NCBI RefSeq assembly: GCF_012927405.1
Contig: NZ_JABBGM010000001.1
Coordinates: 26,001 to 90,000, forward strand
Source: Novosphingobium olei
GTDB taxonomy: Bacteria; Pseudomonadota; Alphaproteobacteria; Sphingomonadales; Sphingomonadaceae
DNA: 64,000 nucleotides
Direction: 5' to 3'
Shown: in pieces, positions 8,736 through 17,846 of the stretch
Layout: every line of letters starts with the position of its first letter
How positions within the stretch are numbered: position 1 is the first letter of the stretch
Position numbers and translations under genes: made by a program
Notes under the pieces: generated by a model
Seen by the model: the letters and a program-made list of their open reading frames with translations, nothing else
Told to the model about the DNA's origin: nothing
Databases searched by the model: none

Positions 8736-8978
8736 ATGATTGGTATGGGCGAGGGCGAATGCCCGTTCGAATTCAACTTCGACGCAGCCACATTCAAGGT
8801 GGGCGACGTGGTCAGCTATCGGATTGGCGGCGGGAGCCTAGACGGCATGCCTTTCGTGGGTACCCTGCTCGAAGTGCACGACGACCACGTCGTCATATCG
8901 GGCGATGCGAACGATCCGCTGGTGCGATATCGCGGCACACGCGAAAGCCGTCCGGTGGTGAGCGAGGATCAGGTCTGA
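8736..8978 (+). CDS. Small conserved-looking acidic protein, function unknown
   Basis: An 80-residue protein with TFKVGDVVSYRIGG and MPFVGTLLEVHDDHVVISGD, suggesting a small SH3-like beta barrel. A ribosome site (AGGAGAG) precedes the ATG at 8736; an in-frame ATG at 8745 is also possible. I do not recognise the family. It ends 5 bases before the purN stop on the other strand. Confidence 0.6.
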   Translation: MIGMGEGECPFEFNFDAATFKVGDVVSYRIGGGSLDGMPFVGTLLEVHDDHVVISGDANDPLVRYRGTRESRPVVSEDQV

Positions 8979-8982
8979 GCGA

Positions 8983-9936
8983 TCAGAACTCCAGCATCGC
9001 CGTCAGCTTGCGTGGGGCGATGGCGCTCCAGCTGCGGCGCAACCACTCCGCGATGTCGTCCCAGTCGACATCGCCCAGATCGAGCCGCATTGCGATCCAG
9101 TCGCTGCCAAAATAGGCAGGGCTGTAGAAGCGCGCGGGATCGCTTTCGATCAGTTGTTCCTGCTCGTCGGCGCCGCTGACCTTGACCAACAGCGCGACGC
9201 GACCGTCGCCGTGGTGGTCGTTCGAAACCCACGCAAACTTCTTGCCCTTGGCAATGCCGAAGCAGGCCATCCCGTGGCTGACGGTTTCTTCCGCCGCGGG
9301 CAGGGCAAGGGCGCGCTGGCGAACCTGTTCGGTCAGCCAGACGGGGGACGTCTCTCGTCCCACCAGCTCCGCAAGGCAGCGTGGATAGAGCTGGTATTCG
9401 GCAAAGAGCACACGTGCGGCGAGCGCTTCGGTGCTTTCGCCGGGACGGATGGCCACCGGCAGCTGTCCGAGCACAGGACCTTCGTCCAGATCGGCGGTCA
9501 CCAGATGGACGGTGCAGCCGCCATGCGTATCGCCGGCCGCGATGGCGCGGGCATGGGTGTCGAGGCCGGTATATTTGGGCAGCAGCGAGGGATGGATATT
9601 GAGCATCCGCCCCTCCCAGCGCGCCACGAAACCTTCCGACAGGATGCGCATGTAGCCCGCAAGCGCGATGAACCGCGCGCCGTGTTCGACCACGGCGGCC
9701 TCCATCGCAGCATCGTGCGCGTCGCGGCTCATCCCCTTGTGTGGCAGTGCAAACGTCGGAATGCCTTCGGCAGCGGCCAGTGCAAGCCCCGCTGCTTCCG
9801 GCCGGTTAGAGGCGACGAGTACGATTTCGTATGGGGAGCCGGGCAGGCGGCTGGCGTAGAGCAGCGCGGCCATGTTGGTGCCGCTGCCCGAAATGAGGAC
9901 GGCGACCTTGGCCTTCGCTGCCTTGCCTTCAGCCAA
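8983..9936 (-). CDS. purN: PurN formyltransferase fused to a MmcQ/YjbR-like domain
   Basis: A 317-residue protein. Residues about 1-205 form phosphoribosylglycinamide formyltransferase, the third step of de novo purine synthesis: [11 protein letters not shown] near 16, the catalytic region [35 protein letters not shown]. coli PurN ends about there. Residues about 206-317 resemble the MmcQ/YjbR fold ([53 protein letters not shown]). This second domain has no known role in purine synthesis. The start overlaps the purM stop by 8 bases, giving a purM-purN operon. Confidence 0.88.
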   Translation of the reverse strand: MAEGKAAKAKVAVLISGSGTNMAALLYASRLPGSPYEIVLVASNRPEAAGLALAAAEGIPTFALPHKGMSRDAHDAAMEAAVVEHGARFIALAGYMRILSEGFVARWEGRMLNIHPSLLPKYTGLDTHARAIAAGDTHGGCTVHLVTADLDEGPVLGQLPVAIRPGESTEALAARVLFAEYQLYPRCLAELVGRETSPVWLTEQVRQRALALPAAEETVSHGMACFGIAKGKKFAWVSNDHHGDGRVALLVKVSGADEQEQLIESDPARFYSPAYFGSDWIAMRLDLGDVDWDDIAEWLRRSWSAIAPRKLTAMLEF

Positions 9937-11035
9937 AGTGGACAGCTTCCCACGGCTCGCGCGCGGACCACGCCTCGGCGCTGCCGAACACGGTGCAGCC
10001 CTTGTCGCCCGCGACGATCTCGCCGATGCGGAACACCGTCTCGCCCGCGTGGCCTAGATCGCGTGCCAGCGCATCGGCTTCATCCGGCGCGACCGCCAGA
10101 ACCATGCCGATCCCGCAATTGAAGGTCCGCGCCATTTCCTTGGGCTCGATATTGCCCTGCGCCTGCAGGAACGCCATGAGCCGTGGCTGCTCCCACGCGT
10201 CCGCATCAATCCGCGCGTGGAGGCCCGCCGGAAGCACCCGGGGCACGTTTTCGAGCAGACCGCCGCCGGTGATGTGGGCCAGTGCGTGGATGCGACCCGA
10301 ACGGATGAAGGGCAGCAGGCTCTTCACGTAGATCCGGGTGGGTTCGATAAGATGTTCGATAAGCAGCCGTTCGTTGTCGAACAGGGCCGGACGATCCATC
10401 TTCCAGCCCTTGTCGGCGGCAAGGCGGCGGACCAGCGAATAGCCGTTCGAGTGGACGCCCGAGGAGGCGAGGCCGAGCAGCACGTCGCCTTCGGCCACAC
10501 GATCGCCGGTCAACTGTTCGCCGCGCTCCACCGCGCCGACGCAGAACCCGGCGAGGTCATAGTCGCCGTCGGCGTACATTCCCGGCATTTCGGCGGTTTC
10601 GCCACCGATCAGGGCACACCCGGCGAGCTTGCAGCCTTCGGCGATCCCGGCGACGACGCGCTCAGCCACGCCGTTGTCGAGGCGGCCGGTGGCGAAGTAA
10701 TCGAGGAAGAACAGCGGCTCGGCACCCTGCACGATCAGGTCGTTGACGCACATCGCGACCAGATCGATGCCGATGGCGTCATGGCGATCATGGTCGATGG
10801 CGAGCTTGACCTTGGTGCCGACGCCGTCGTTTCCGGCCACCAGCAAGGGGTCCTTGTATCCTGCAGCCTTGAGGTCGAAGAAGCCGCCGAAGCCGCCTAG
10901 CTCGGCGTCGGCACCGGGACGGGCTGTCGCCTTGGCCAGAGGGCCGATCGCCTTCACCAGCGCGTTGCCGGCGGCGATATTCACGCCTGCCTGTTCGTAG
11001 GAATAGGACTGCTGCTTGGGGTCGTCGGATGCCAT
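9929..11035 (-). CDS. purM: Phosphoribosylaminoimidazole synthetase (AIR synthetase)
   Basis: A 368-residue cytosolic enzyme that closes the imidazole ring from FGAM with ATP. Visible are [15 protein letters not shown] at the N-terminus, the phosphate and nucleotide region [33 protein letters not shown] and [15 protein letters not shown]. Length is normal for the family. It diverges from a plus-strand gene with a TTG start at 11156, leaving 120 bp that should hold both promoters. Confidence 0.95.
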   Translation of the reverse strand: MASDDPKQQSYSYEQAGVNIAAGNALVKAIGPLAKATARPGADAELGGFGGFFDLKAAGYKDPLLVAGNDGVGTKVKLAIDHDRHDAIGIDLVAMCVNDLIVQGAEPLFFLDYFATGRLDNGVAERVVAGIAEGCKLAGCALIGGETAEMPGMYADGDYDLAGFCVGAVERGEQLTGDRVAEGDVLLGLASSGVHSNGYSLVRRLAADKGWKMDRPALFDNERLLIEHLIEPTRIYVKSLLPFIRSGRIHALAHITGGGLLENVPRVLPAGLHARIDADAWEQPRLMAFLQAQGNIEPKEMARTFNCGIGMVLAVAPDEADALARDLGHAGETVFRIGEIVAGDKGCTVFGSAEAWSAREPWEAVHFG

Positions 11036-11155
11036 GGCGCAGCCGCCTAGCGCTTTCCTGCTTGGATTTCCACTTGCCTTTGGGCAAAAGCGCCCATCTC
11101 ATCGGGAGCCGGGAGGAAACTTCGTTTCGGCACCCTTGCGCATCGCGGAGTTCCC

Positions 11156-12421
11156 TTGGCCGTCTTCACCTTGCCGAATCGAGCATTTCGCCCGCGCAAG
11201 GCGCTGCTCGTGCTGGGCGGCGGCGTGGCGCTCGCGCTGGCAGGCGCCGGGCTTTATGCGCAGATCGAAGGCGATCGCGGGATACCGCCGATCGCCAGCA
11301 CCGGCGATTTCGAGATCTCGGGAATCGAGGTCAATGCGACCGGCGACAATGCCGAAGCCGCTCGCGCCGCTGGCTGGCGCGAGGCGCAGCGCAAGGCGTG
11401 GGAGCAGCTCTGGGCCAAGAACGGCTTGGGCGGCGGCACCGCGCCTGCGCTCGACGCCGGAACGCTCGACGGCATGGTCTCGGCGATCGTGGTCGAGAAC
11501 GAGCAGATCGGACCGCATCGTTATATCGCGACGCTGGGCGTCATCTTCGACCGTGCCCGCACCGGCGGCTACCTCGGCATGCAGGGCCAGGTGGCACGCT
11601 CGGCGCCGATGCTGGTGATCCCGGTGCTGTACCAGGGCGGGGTCGGATCGGTGTTCGAGACGCGTACCCCCTGGCAGAAAGCCTGGGCCGAGTTCCGCAC
11701 TGGCGAAAGCGTGATTGATTACGTCCGCCCGACGGGTTCGGGCGCCGATTCGCTGTTGTTGACCGAAGGCCAGATCACGCGTCGCAGCCGTAACTGGTGG
11801 CGCATGATTCTCGACGAATTCGGTGCGGCAGATGTGGTGATCCCGATAGCCCGGTTGCAGCGCGAATTCCCGGGAGGACCAGTCCACGGGACTTTCAGCG
11901 CCCGCTATGGTCCGGACAACCGGTATCTCGGCAGCTTCGAAATGACAGCAGTGAGCGAGGACAAGCTGCCGGCGATGCTGAACGAAGCGGTCAAGCGGAT
12001 CGATGGCCTTTATGCTGCAGCGCTGGCTGCCGGAAAGCTGACGCCCGATGCCACGCTGGTGGTCCAGCCGCAGATCGATCCCAAGCTGGTTGATGAAGTG
12101 CTGGCCAAATCGGGCCCCGTGGCAGCCGGGCCCGTGGCGGGCGTCGAAAGCGCGCCGGTCGCCGCTGCCACGACGGCATCGCAGACCCAGACCTTTACCG
12201 TGCAGTTCTCGACGCCGGACGCGGTCGCGCTCGATGCGGGCCTCGCCGCCGTGCGCGCGGTGGCGGGCGTGCAGGGGGCAACGGTCTCCTCGCTCGCCAT
12301 AGGCGGCATGTCGGTCATCCGTGCGACTTACGCAGGCGATCTCGAAGCGCTTTCCGCCGGGTTGAAGGCCCAGGGCTGGAAGGTCACGCAGGGTGCGGGC
12401 GCGATCGTGATTCGCAAGTAG
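11156..12421 (+). CDS. Exported DUF2066-like protein of unknown function
   Basis: A 421-residue protein with an N-terminal membrane or signal segment (KALLVLGGGVALALAGAGLYA). An alpha/beta region follows with AWEQLWAKNGLGG and a DUF2066-like layout, then an Ala-rich linker, and a C-terminal ferredoxin-like module (residues about 345-421, ending GWKVTQGAGAIVIRK). The TTG start at 11156 is supported by GGAG 5 bases upstream; no in-frame ATG precedes it. It lies just before hdaA, where many alphaproteobacteria carry a permease gene instead. Probably membrane-anchored with a periplasmic body. Confidence 0.6.
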   Translation: MAVFTLPNRAFRPRKALLVLGGGVALALAGAGLYAQIEGDRGIPPIASTGDFEISGIEVNATGDNAEAARAAGWREAQRKAWEQLWAKNGLGGGTAPALDAGTLDGMVSAIVVENEQIGPHRYIATLGVIFDRARTGGYLGMQGQVARSAPMLVIPVLYQGGVGSVFETRTPWQKAWAEFRTGESVIDYVRPTGSGADSLLLTEGQITRRSRNWWRMILDEFGAADVVIPIARLQREFPGGPVHGTFSARYGPDNRYLGSFEMTAVSEDKLPAMLNEAVKRIDGLYAAALAAGKLTPDATLVVQPQIDPKLVDEVLAKSGPVAAGPVAGVESAPVAAATTASQTQTFTVQFSTPDAVALDAGLAAVRAVAGVQGATVSSLAIGGMSVIRATYAGDLEALSAGLKAQGWKVTQGAGAIVIRK

Positions 12422-12458
12422 CCGCGGCCGAACCAGACCGCGCCGAAGTTGCATCAGC

Positions 12459-13085
12459 ATGAGCCAGATCGCTCTTCCTCTGACTACCCTATCTGGCGCG
12501 GGCCGGATCGTGACGGGGCCTTCGCTTGAACCGGTCATCTGGGCGCTTCAGTCGAGTGCGGATTGGCCATTCCATACCGCCGTGCTCGCGGGCCCGGCGC
12601 GGTCGGGCAAGAGCCTTCTGGCGCGGTGGTTTGCCGACAGCGGGGTGGGCGATGCCATCGACGATGCCGATGATCTTGACGAAAACGCCCTGTTTCATCG
12701 CTGGAACAGGGCGCAGGCGGATGGCCGGGCCCTGCTGCTTGTCACCAGCCGCGCGCCCGGCGAATGGCGCATCGCATTGCCGGACCTTGCCTCGCGCATC
12801 GGCGCTGCCCTGTTGCTCGAAATCGCGACGCCGGACGACCTGCTGCTTCGCGGCCTGATCGAAGAGCATGCGATGCGACGCGGGCTTGTCCTTGGCGAGG
12901 GCGTGCTTGCTTGGCTTTTGCCGCGCATCGAGCGCAGTCATGCTGCGGCAGAGGCTCTGGTGCAGACAATCGACAGGCTCTCCCTTGAGCGCAAGGCGCC
13001 CGTCACCATATCCCTTGCGCGCGACGCCTTGGCAGAGCGCGTGCATGGCGCGGTCGGGGGCGAATTCCAGCCGCGCTTGCTGTAA
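12459..13085 (+). CDS. hdaA: DnaA-related regulator HdaA
   Basis: A 208-residue AAA+ protein homologous to the middle of DnaA but without the DNA-binding domain IV. The Walker A motif GPARSGKS is at residues about 46-53, and an acidic Walker B region (AIDDADDLDE) follows. With the clamp, HdaA promotes ATP hydrolysis on DnaA to prevent re-initiation. N-terminal MSQIALPL is a plausible clamp-binding peptide of the QxxLxL kind, as in Hda. It sits 37 bases after the DUF2066-like gene. Confidence 0.85.
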   Translation: MSQIALPLTTLSGAGRIVTGPSLEPVIWALQSSADWPFHTAVLAGPARSGKSLLARWFADSGVGDAIDDADDLDENALFHRWNRAQADGRALLLVTSRAPGEWRIALPDLASRIGAALLLEIATPDDLLLRGLIEEHAMRRGLVLGEGVLAWLLPRIERSHAAAEALVQTIDRLSLERKAPVTISLARDALAERVHGAVGGEFQPRLL

Positions 13086-13149
13086 GGGGAAAAGGGCTAG
13101 CCGCGCTGCGCTTGCCTTGCAGAAAGAAACAGGGAAGGATTGCGGCGCC

Positions 13150-13872
13150 ATGTTCGACAGCTTGATCGCCTATCTGGATTCAATCCGCGCGCGAGACCCG
13201 GCACCGCGTTCGCGCTGGGAAATCCTGCTTTATCCAGGGCTATGGGCAGTCGGGCTTCATCGCGTCGCGCATTGGCTGTTTGAAGCAGAGCTCTATTTCA
13301 TGGCTCGTCTCATCAACCACTTCTCCCGCTTTCTGACCGGGATCGACATCCATCCCGGCGCCAAGATCGGGCGACATCTGTTCATCGACCATGGCTTTAC
13401 CGTGATCGGCGAAACAGCCGAGATCGGTGACAATGTCACGATTTACCAGTGTGTCACGTTGGGCGGTACCAATCCGGCCAATGGCGTGCCGGGCAAGCGG
13501 CACCCCACGTTGTGCGACAACGTGATCCTCGGATCGGGCGCACAAGTGCTGGGGCCGATCACGGTGGGCGCTCGCGCGCGCGTCGGCGCGAACGCGGTGG
13601 TGACCGATGACGTGCCCGAAGGCGCGACGATGATTGGTTTGAAGGCGCGTTCGACGCTGGTGCCGGTGGAAACCTGGCTCAAGGACTTCATCCCTTACGG
13701 CACGCCCTGCAAGGAGCCGTGCGAGCCGGTTGGCGGCTCCGGCGGAAGCCGCGTCGAGGAGCTCGAGGCCGAGGTTGCGCTGCTCAAGGCCCAGGTAGCA
13801 GCCTTGCTCGCGCGCGAAACGCCCGAGCCTGAGCCTACCAGCACGACACCCCGGCGGAGGAGCCGCAGCTGA
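13150..13872 (+). CDS. cysE: Serine O-acetyltransferase (EpsC type)
   Basis: A 240-residue enzyme making O-acetylserine for cysteine synthesis. It shows the N-terminal helical part (RVAHWLFEAELYFMARLINH) and the left-handed beta-helix with hexapeptide repeats: DIHPGAKIGRHLFIDHG, TIYQCVTLGGTN, KRHPTLCDNVILGSGAQVLG. The C-terminal tail (VEELEAEVALLKAQVAALL) is predicted coiled coil followed by a Pro/Arg-rich end. The ATG at 13150 has GGAAGGA upstream. metZ also lies in this window at 23355-24563, but they are not linked. Confidence 0.92.
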   Translation: MFDSLIAYLDSIRARDPAPRSRWEILLYPGLWAVGLHRVAHWLFEAELYFMARLINHFSRFLTGIDIHPGAKIGRHLFIDHGFTVIGETAEIGDNVTIYQCVTLGGTNPANGVPGKRHPTLCDNVILGSGAQVLGPITVGARARVGANAVVTDDVPEGATMIGLKARSTLVPVETWLKDFIPYGTPCKEPCEPVGGSGGSRVEELEAEVALLKAQVAALLARETPEPEPTSTTPRRRSRS

Positions 13873-13913
13873 GCGCAAACGCGCCCGATTCCGCAGGTGG
13901 CGCGGCCAATGTC

Positions 13914-14243
13914 GTGCCGCTTCCGATTGCCCGGCCCGTTCAGCAGGTCGGCTTCGATCGTCCAGAGCTCATGCGCATCCTCGACCTTTATGGCCGCATG
14001 GTCGCCGCAGGCTTGTGGAAGGACTACGCGCTCAACTTCGACCGCGATGCTGCGAGCTTTTCGGCCTATCGCCGGAGTGCCGAGCGCGCGACCGCCCGGA
14101 TCGAGAAGCGTCCCGCGCTGCGTCAGCGCCAGGGCATGTGGGCGCTTTATGGCGAAGCGGGGCAGGTGCTCAAGCGCGGGCACGATCTGGCCAGCGTGCT
14201 TTCGCCGCTCGAGCGCAAGCTGCTCAAGGTCGTCGAGGACTGA
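13914..14243 (+). CDS. DUF2794 family protein
   Basis: A 109-residue protein with VGFDRPELMRILDLYGRMVA, the N-terminal signature of DUF2794, then RIEKRPALRQRQGMWALYGE and LKRGHDLASVLSPLERKLLK. The family is found in alphaproteobacteria and has no known role. The start is taken as GTG at 13914; the frame is open back to a CTG at 13869 that overlaps the cysE stop, so a longer N-terminus is possible. Confidence 0.75.
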   Translation: MPLPIARPVQQVGFDRPELMRILDLYGRMVAAGLWKDYALNFDRDAASFSAYRRSAERATARIEKRPALRQRQGMWALYGEAGQVLKRGHDLASVLSPLERKLLKVVED

Positions 14244-14266
14244 GCATTCGTTGGATTGCGCCAGTC

Positions 14267-14584
14267 ATGGCCGTTGTCGCATTGGCGGATGTGTCTGCCT
14301 GCTCCAGCCCTGTCCAGCCGGGCAAGGCCGAGCATGCGGGGCGCAAAGTCCTGCGTGTGCTCTATCGTGATGACAAGGTGCTGATGCTGGTGACGTTGCC
14401 GGCCAAGCCCGGTGATCCGCCGGTGCCGAGCGATTGCGCGACACCGCTGCTGATCGATCCGGCAAGCGGTGCGGCAAAAGCGATCACGGCAAGCGAGATG
14501 TCGCGGCGGCTGAAGTCGATGCAACTGGCGGCGGCAACGCGCGGCACCTGTGACGCGGCCAAGGATACGCTCAGGCGAAAGTAG
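14267..14584 (+). CDS. Small probable lipoprotein, function unknown
   Basis: A 105-residue product from the ATG at 14267, with the lipobox-like VSAC near residue 12. The signal peptide lacks a basic n-region from this ATG. A start further upstream (CTG at 14240, overlapping the DUF2794 stop) would add Arg-Trp and give a normal lipoprotein signal. The body has LRVLYRDDKVLMLVTLPAKP and two Cys that could form a disulfide. I do not recognise the family. It overlaps the convergent DUF4328 gene by 14 bases. Confidence 0.5.
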   Translation: MAVVALADVSACSSPVQPGKAEHAGRKVLRVLYRDDKVLMLVTLPAKPGDPPVPSDCATPLLIDPASGAAKAITASEMSRRLKSMQLAAATRGTCDAAKDTLRRK

Positions 14585-15194
14585 CGGCGGTGCTTGCGCC
14601 ACCTTGCGAACTGGTGACTGCGTCGACGATCCGGGCGAAGAACAACCCTGCGGCAAAAAGCGCAACGACCCCGACGACATCGAGCACGATCGCCATGCTG
14701 GTACCGCCGATGGATTCCGTCCTGGCGGACATCGACAACGCGATGTTGCCGACGATCCAGGCGCTCCACCAGCGCACCAGCAGCGGATCGGTCGTGGTTC
14801 CAACGCTTCCATCCGTTCCGATGCTTGCGGCCCAGATTTCCTTCATCGCGCCCAAAGGCTTGAACAGATTGGCGATCGGCAGGAAGTACCAGCCCCAGGC
14901 ACCGGTCGGCGAATGGCGCATGGGGACGCCACGTTCGGCAAGGTTTGCGCTCGCCCGGTGCAGCCACATCGCCGAGATAATTACGCAAAGCAGGGCAGAG
15001 GCCAACTGCACGAGCGCAATTGCGACGCTGGTGGCCAGGGCGGGGCGAGAAGCCCGCTGCGGATCGGCAAGGCCCAGTCGGTCGCAGAGGACAACCAGGG
15101 CAAGCGATACGCCGAACAGGGGCAGCAGCCATTGCAGCCGGCTGGCAAGCTTTTCGAGCCGGGCCTGCTGCGGCGCTGCAGGTTCGTCAGCCAT
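14571..15194 (-). CDS. DUF4328 membrane protein
   Basis: A 207-residue inner-membrane protein with four predicted membrane segments (about 25-45, 60-80, 140-160, 165-190). The DUF4328 signature is RHSPTGAWGWYFLPIANLFK, with KEIWAAS shortly after. The start MADEPAAPQ is chosen because GGGAGAATACC precedes it; the frame extends to 15254 without a better start. The family is of unknown function. Confidence 0.7.
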   Translation of the reverse strand: MADEPAAPQQARLEKLASRLQWLLPLFGVSLALVVLCDRLGLADPQRASRPALATSVAIALVQLASALLCVIISAMWLHRASANLAERGVPMRHSPTGAWGWYFLPIANLFKPLGAMKEIWAASIGTDGSVGTTTDPLLVRWWSAWIVGNIALSMSARTESIGGTSMAIVLDVVGVVALFAAGLFFARIVDAVTSSQGGASTAATFA

Positions 15195-15281
15195 CCGGTA
15201 TTCTCCCGCCCATTCTATTGCGCCACAGCTTAGGCACGTTCTGATGAACGGCAAGGACTAGCCAAATGAAAGGGCGCGCGC

Positions 15282-16190
15282 TCAGGCTTTCAGCGTTGCG
15301 GCGAGGGCATTGAGGATCACTGCAGACTGCTCGCCTCCGGACTGGGGCACGAAGTCTCCGGTGCGGTCAGAAATGCGGTCCCATGCGGCGGCAAAGCCTT
15401 CCAATGTCTGCTCCTCTTCGGAAAGCACCACTGGCGGGTTCATAGTGACCCACGAGCAATGAAATGCCCCGCCGCCAGCACCGACGATGGCGTTGCTCGG
15501 CGCATCTTCGGAGACGAGATACAGCGCTGCCGGGACGACCTTCTCCGGCGAGAAGGCAGCGAAGGCGGCTTCGGGGAAAATGTCCTCGGTCAGACGCGTT
15601 GCAGCGACGGGAGCCAGCGTGTTGACGCGGATATTATACTTCGCGCCTTCCAGGTAGAGCGTCTTGGTCATGCCCGCGACGCCGAGTTTTGCGCCGCCGT
15701 AGTTGGTCTGCCCGAAATTGCCGAACAGGCCCGTCGACGAGGACGTCATGAGGATGCGGCCATACCCCTGCTCGCGCATCGTATCCCACACGGCCTTGGT
15801 GGCAAAGGCGGAGCCGGTGAGGTGCACCTTGACCACCGTTTCGAAGTCCGCAGCGTCCATCTTGGCGAAGCTCTTGTCGCGCAGGATCCCGGCGTTGTTG
15901 ATCAGGATGTGGACGCCGCCCCACTTTTCCTTCGCGCGCGCGACCATTTCCACCATCTGCTCGATCTCGGTCACGGAGCCGCCGTTGGCCATGGCCTGGC
16001 CGCCCATCTCCTCGATCTCCTGGACTACTTTCAACGCGGCATCGGAATGGCCCGTACCATCGCGCGTGCCGCCCAGATCGTTGACGACGACCCGGGCGCC
16101 GCGGCGCGCCAGTTCCAGCGCGTAGTCGCGGCCGAGACCTCCGCCAGCGCCGGTGACGATTGCCACGCGGCCTTCGAACGAAATGGTCAT
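15282..16190 (-). CDS. Short-chain dehydrogenase/reductase, HSD17B4-like
   Basis: A 302-residue NAD(P)-dependent enzyme. The cofactor motif TGAGGGLG is at residues about 13-20, NNAGILRDKSF follows, and the catalytic Ser (SSSTG) and YxxxK (YGGAK) are intact. The sequence resembles the dehydrogenase unit of peroxisomal multifunctional enzyme 2 (GRVAIVTGAGGGLGRDYALE), which oxidises 3R-hydroxyacyl-CoA. The substrate here is probably an acyl-CoA or steroid-like compound but cannot be decided from sequence. It diverges from the porin gene, with the Pho-box array between. Confidence 0.82.
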   Translation of the reverse strand: MTISFEGRVAIVTGAGGGLGRDYALELARRGARVVVNDLGGTRDGTGHSDAALKVVQEIEEMGGQAMANGGSVTEIEQMVEMVARAKEKWGGVHILINNAGILRDKSFAKMDAADFETVVKVHLTGSAFATKAVWDTMREQGYGRILMTSSSTGLFGNFGQTNYGGAKLGVAGMTKTLYLEGAKYNIRVNTLAPVAATRLTEDIFPEAAFAAFSPEKVVPAALYLVSEDAPSNAIVGAGGGAFHCSWVTMNPPVVLSEEEQTLEGFAAAWDRISDRTGDFVPQSGGEQSAVILNALAATLKA

Positions 16191-16288
16191 CGATGGGCTC
16201 CTGTCTGATGGGCGGCGAAAGGCGCGATCCCTGCTTGGGCGGTGCCATGAAGCGCCGTGCAAGGCAACGCCCCAGCGGCGGCAACAAA

Positions 16289-16328
16289 ACGTCACAATAC
16301 CGTCAGCCGAAAGTCAAAAACATGTAAC
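16289..16328 (+). promoter_or_regulatory. Four-unit Pho-box-like array before the porin
   Basis: Four 7-base direct repeats at exact 11-bp spacing: ACGTCAC (16289), CCGTCAG (16300), AAGTCAA (16311) and ATGTAAC (16322), separated by 4-base spacers. This matches the known layout of PhoB boxes, CTGTCAT-N4-CTGTCAT. It lies 46-85 bases before the porin ATG, the expected place for PhoB activation under phosphate starvation. The divergent SDR could also respond. Confidence 0.7.
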
Positions 16329-16373
16329 AATACCTTCATAGCGCAGCCCGGTCATTCGAGGGGACCGACCACC

Positions 16374-17828
16374 ATGGCTGCCAAGCGTCTTTCCGTCATT
16401 GCCCTTGCCGTATCGCTGGGATGGACAAACCCTGCCCATGCGCAGGGCGAAAATCTTGCCACGCTGCAATTGCAGATTGCCCAGATGCAGGAGCAAATGC
16501 GGGGGCAGATGGCAGCGATGCTGGCCATGCAGCAGCAGATCGAAGCACTGCAGGGGAAGCTGGCGAGCGCCACAAATCCGGTGCCGGCGACCTCGCCACT
16601 GGTTGCCGCCCCGACGCCGCAGCCCGCGCCGCTCGCGTTGGCGGCGCTGGGTGGGTCGAGTGGGACCTCGCCGACCGCTGCGGACAAGCCCAAGCCAAAG
16701 GCCTGGTATGATCGCCTGCAGTTGCGCGGCTATACCCAGCTGCGTTTCAACGAGATCATATCGGGAGACAAGACCGCGCCCGCCGGCCAGTCGCGCCTGC
16801 GTTCGGTGCACGACGGTTCGATCTCCGACCGCAGCAATTTTTCGCTGCGCCGCGTCCGCGTCGTCCTGCAGGGCGAGATATCCGACCGCGTCTCGCTCTA
16901 TCTCCAGCACGACTTCGCCAGCGCGGTCTTGGGGCAGCAGGCGGGCGAGCGGCGCGAAGGCTTCGGCCAGCTGCGCGATGCCTATGCCGATGTCTTCCTC
17001 GACCGGCACAAGACGTTCAAGGTCCGCCTCGGCCAGTCGAAGGTGCCATACGGCTGGGAGAACATGCAGTCCTCGTCCAATCGCCTGACGCTCGATCGCA
17101 GCGACGGTATCAACAGCGCGGTGCCCGGCGAGCGCGATCTTGGCGTGATTGCCTTTTTCACGCCGCGCACCATGCAGAAGATCTGGGACGAGCTCACCAA
17201 GGAGGGGCAGAAGACCTTCGGCAACTATGGCGCTTTCGGTATCGGCCTGATGAACGGGCAGGGCACTAACAAGACCGAGCAGGACAACGCCCTGATGCAG
17301 GTGGCACTGGTCTCGCTGCCGTTCCGCGTTGGCGACCAGATCTTAGAGGTTGGCGCGTCGGCTATGCGCAACCGCTTCCGCCCCGAACTGCGCAGCGGCG
17401 GCGTCAGCGCCAAGGGCTATGCCGACGATCGCATCGGCGTGCACGCCATGCTCTATCCCCGCCCGATCGGCGTGCAAGCCGAATGGAACTGGGGCAAGGG
17501 CCCCGAATTCGACCGCGCCAGCGGGACGATCAAGGAAAAGAAGCTGAACGGCGGCTACGTTCAAGTGATGGGACGCTTTGCCACCGAAGGCGGCAGCACG
17601 CTGTGGCCCTATGCCCGCTGGCAACACTATCGCGGCGGCTGGAAGGTCGCGCTCAACGCGCCGAGAGTCGAGACCGACGAGATCGAGGTCGGCCTCGAAT
17701 GGCAGGCGATGAAGGCGCTCGAACTCACCCTCGCTTACGCACGGATGAGGCGCTCCGAGGCTGACGAACGCCGCCTTGGCCGGGCCGAGGGCAACGTCCT
17801 GCGCACCCAGATCCAGTGGAATTACTGA
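16374..17828 (+). CDS. Phosphate-selective porin (OprP/OprO family)
   Basis: A 484-residue outer-membrane protein. The signal peptide is about 23 residues ending AHA/Q. A Gln/Met-rich coiled coil follows (LQIAQMQEQMRGQMAAMLAM, residues about 33-60), then a Pro/Ala linker, then a 16-strand porin body (LQLRGYTQLRFNE, RVRVVLQGEISDRVSLYLQH, FKVRLGQSKVPYGWENMQSS). It ends VLRTQIQWNY with the C-terminal aromatic needed for barrel insertion. Such porins pass phosphate or polyphosphate. The upstream Pho-box array fits regulation by phosphate limitation. The start is set at the ATG before the signal peptide. Confidence 0.87.
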   Translation: MAAKRLSVIALAVSLGWTNPAHAQGENLATLQLQIAQMQEQMRGQMAAMLAMQQQIEALQGKLASATNPVPATSPLVAAPTPQPAPLALAALGGSSGTSPTAADKPKPKAWYDRLQLRGYTQLRFNEIISGDKTAPAGQSRLRSVHDGSISDRSNFSLRRVRVVLQGEISDRVSLYLQHDFASAVLGQQAGERREGFGQLRDAYADVFLDRHKTFKVRLGQSKVPYGWENMQSSSNRLTLDRSDGINSAVPGERDLGVIAFFTPRTMQKIWDELTKEGQKTFGNYGAFGIGLMNGQGTNKTEQDNALMQVALVSLPFRVGDQILEVGASAMRNRFRPELRSGGVSAKGYADDRIGVHAMLYPRPIGVQAEWNWGKGPEFDRASGTIKEKKLNGGYVQVMGRFATEGGSTLWPYARWQHYRGGWKVALNAPRVETDEIEVGLEWQAMKALELTLAYARMRRSEADERRLGRAEGNVLRTQIQWNY

Positions 17829-17846
17829 ACCTGTGCGCCGGGCGGA

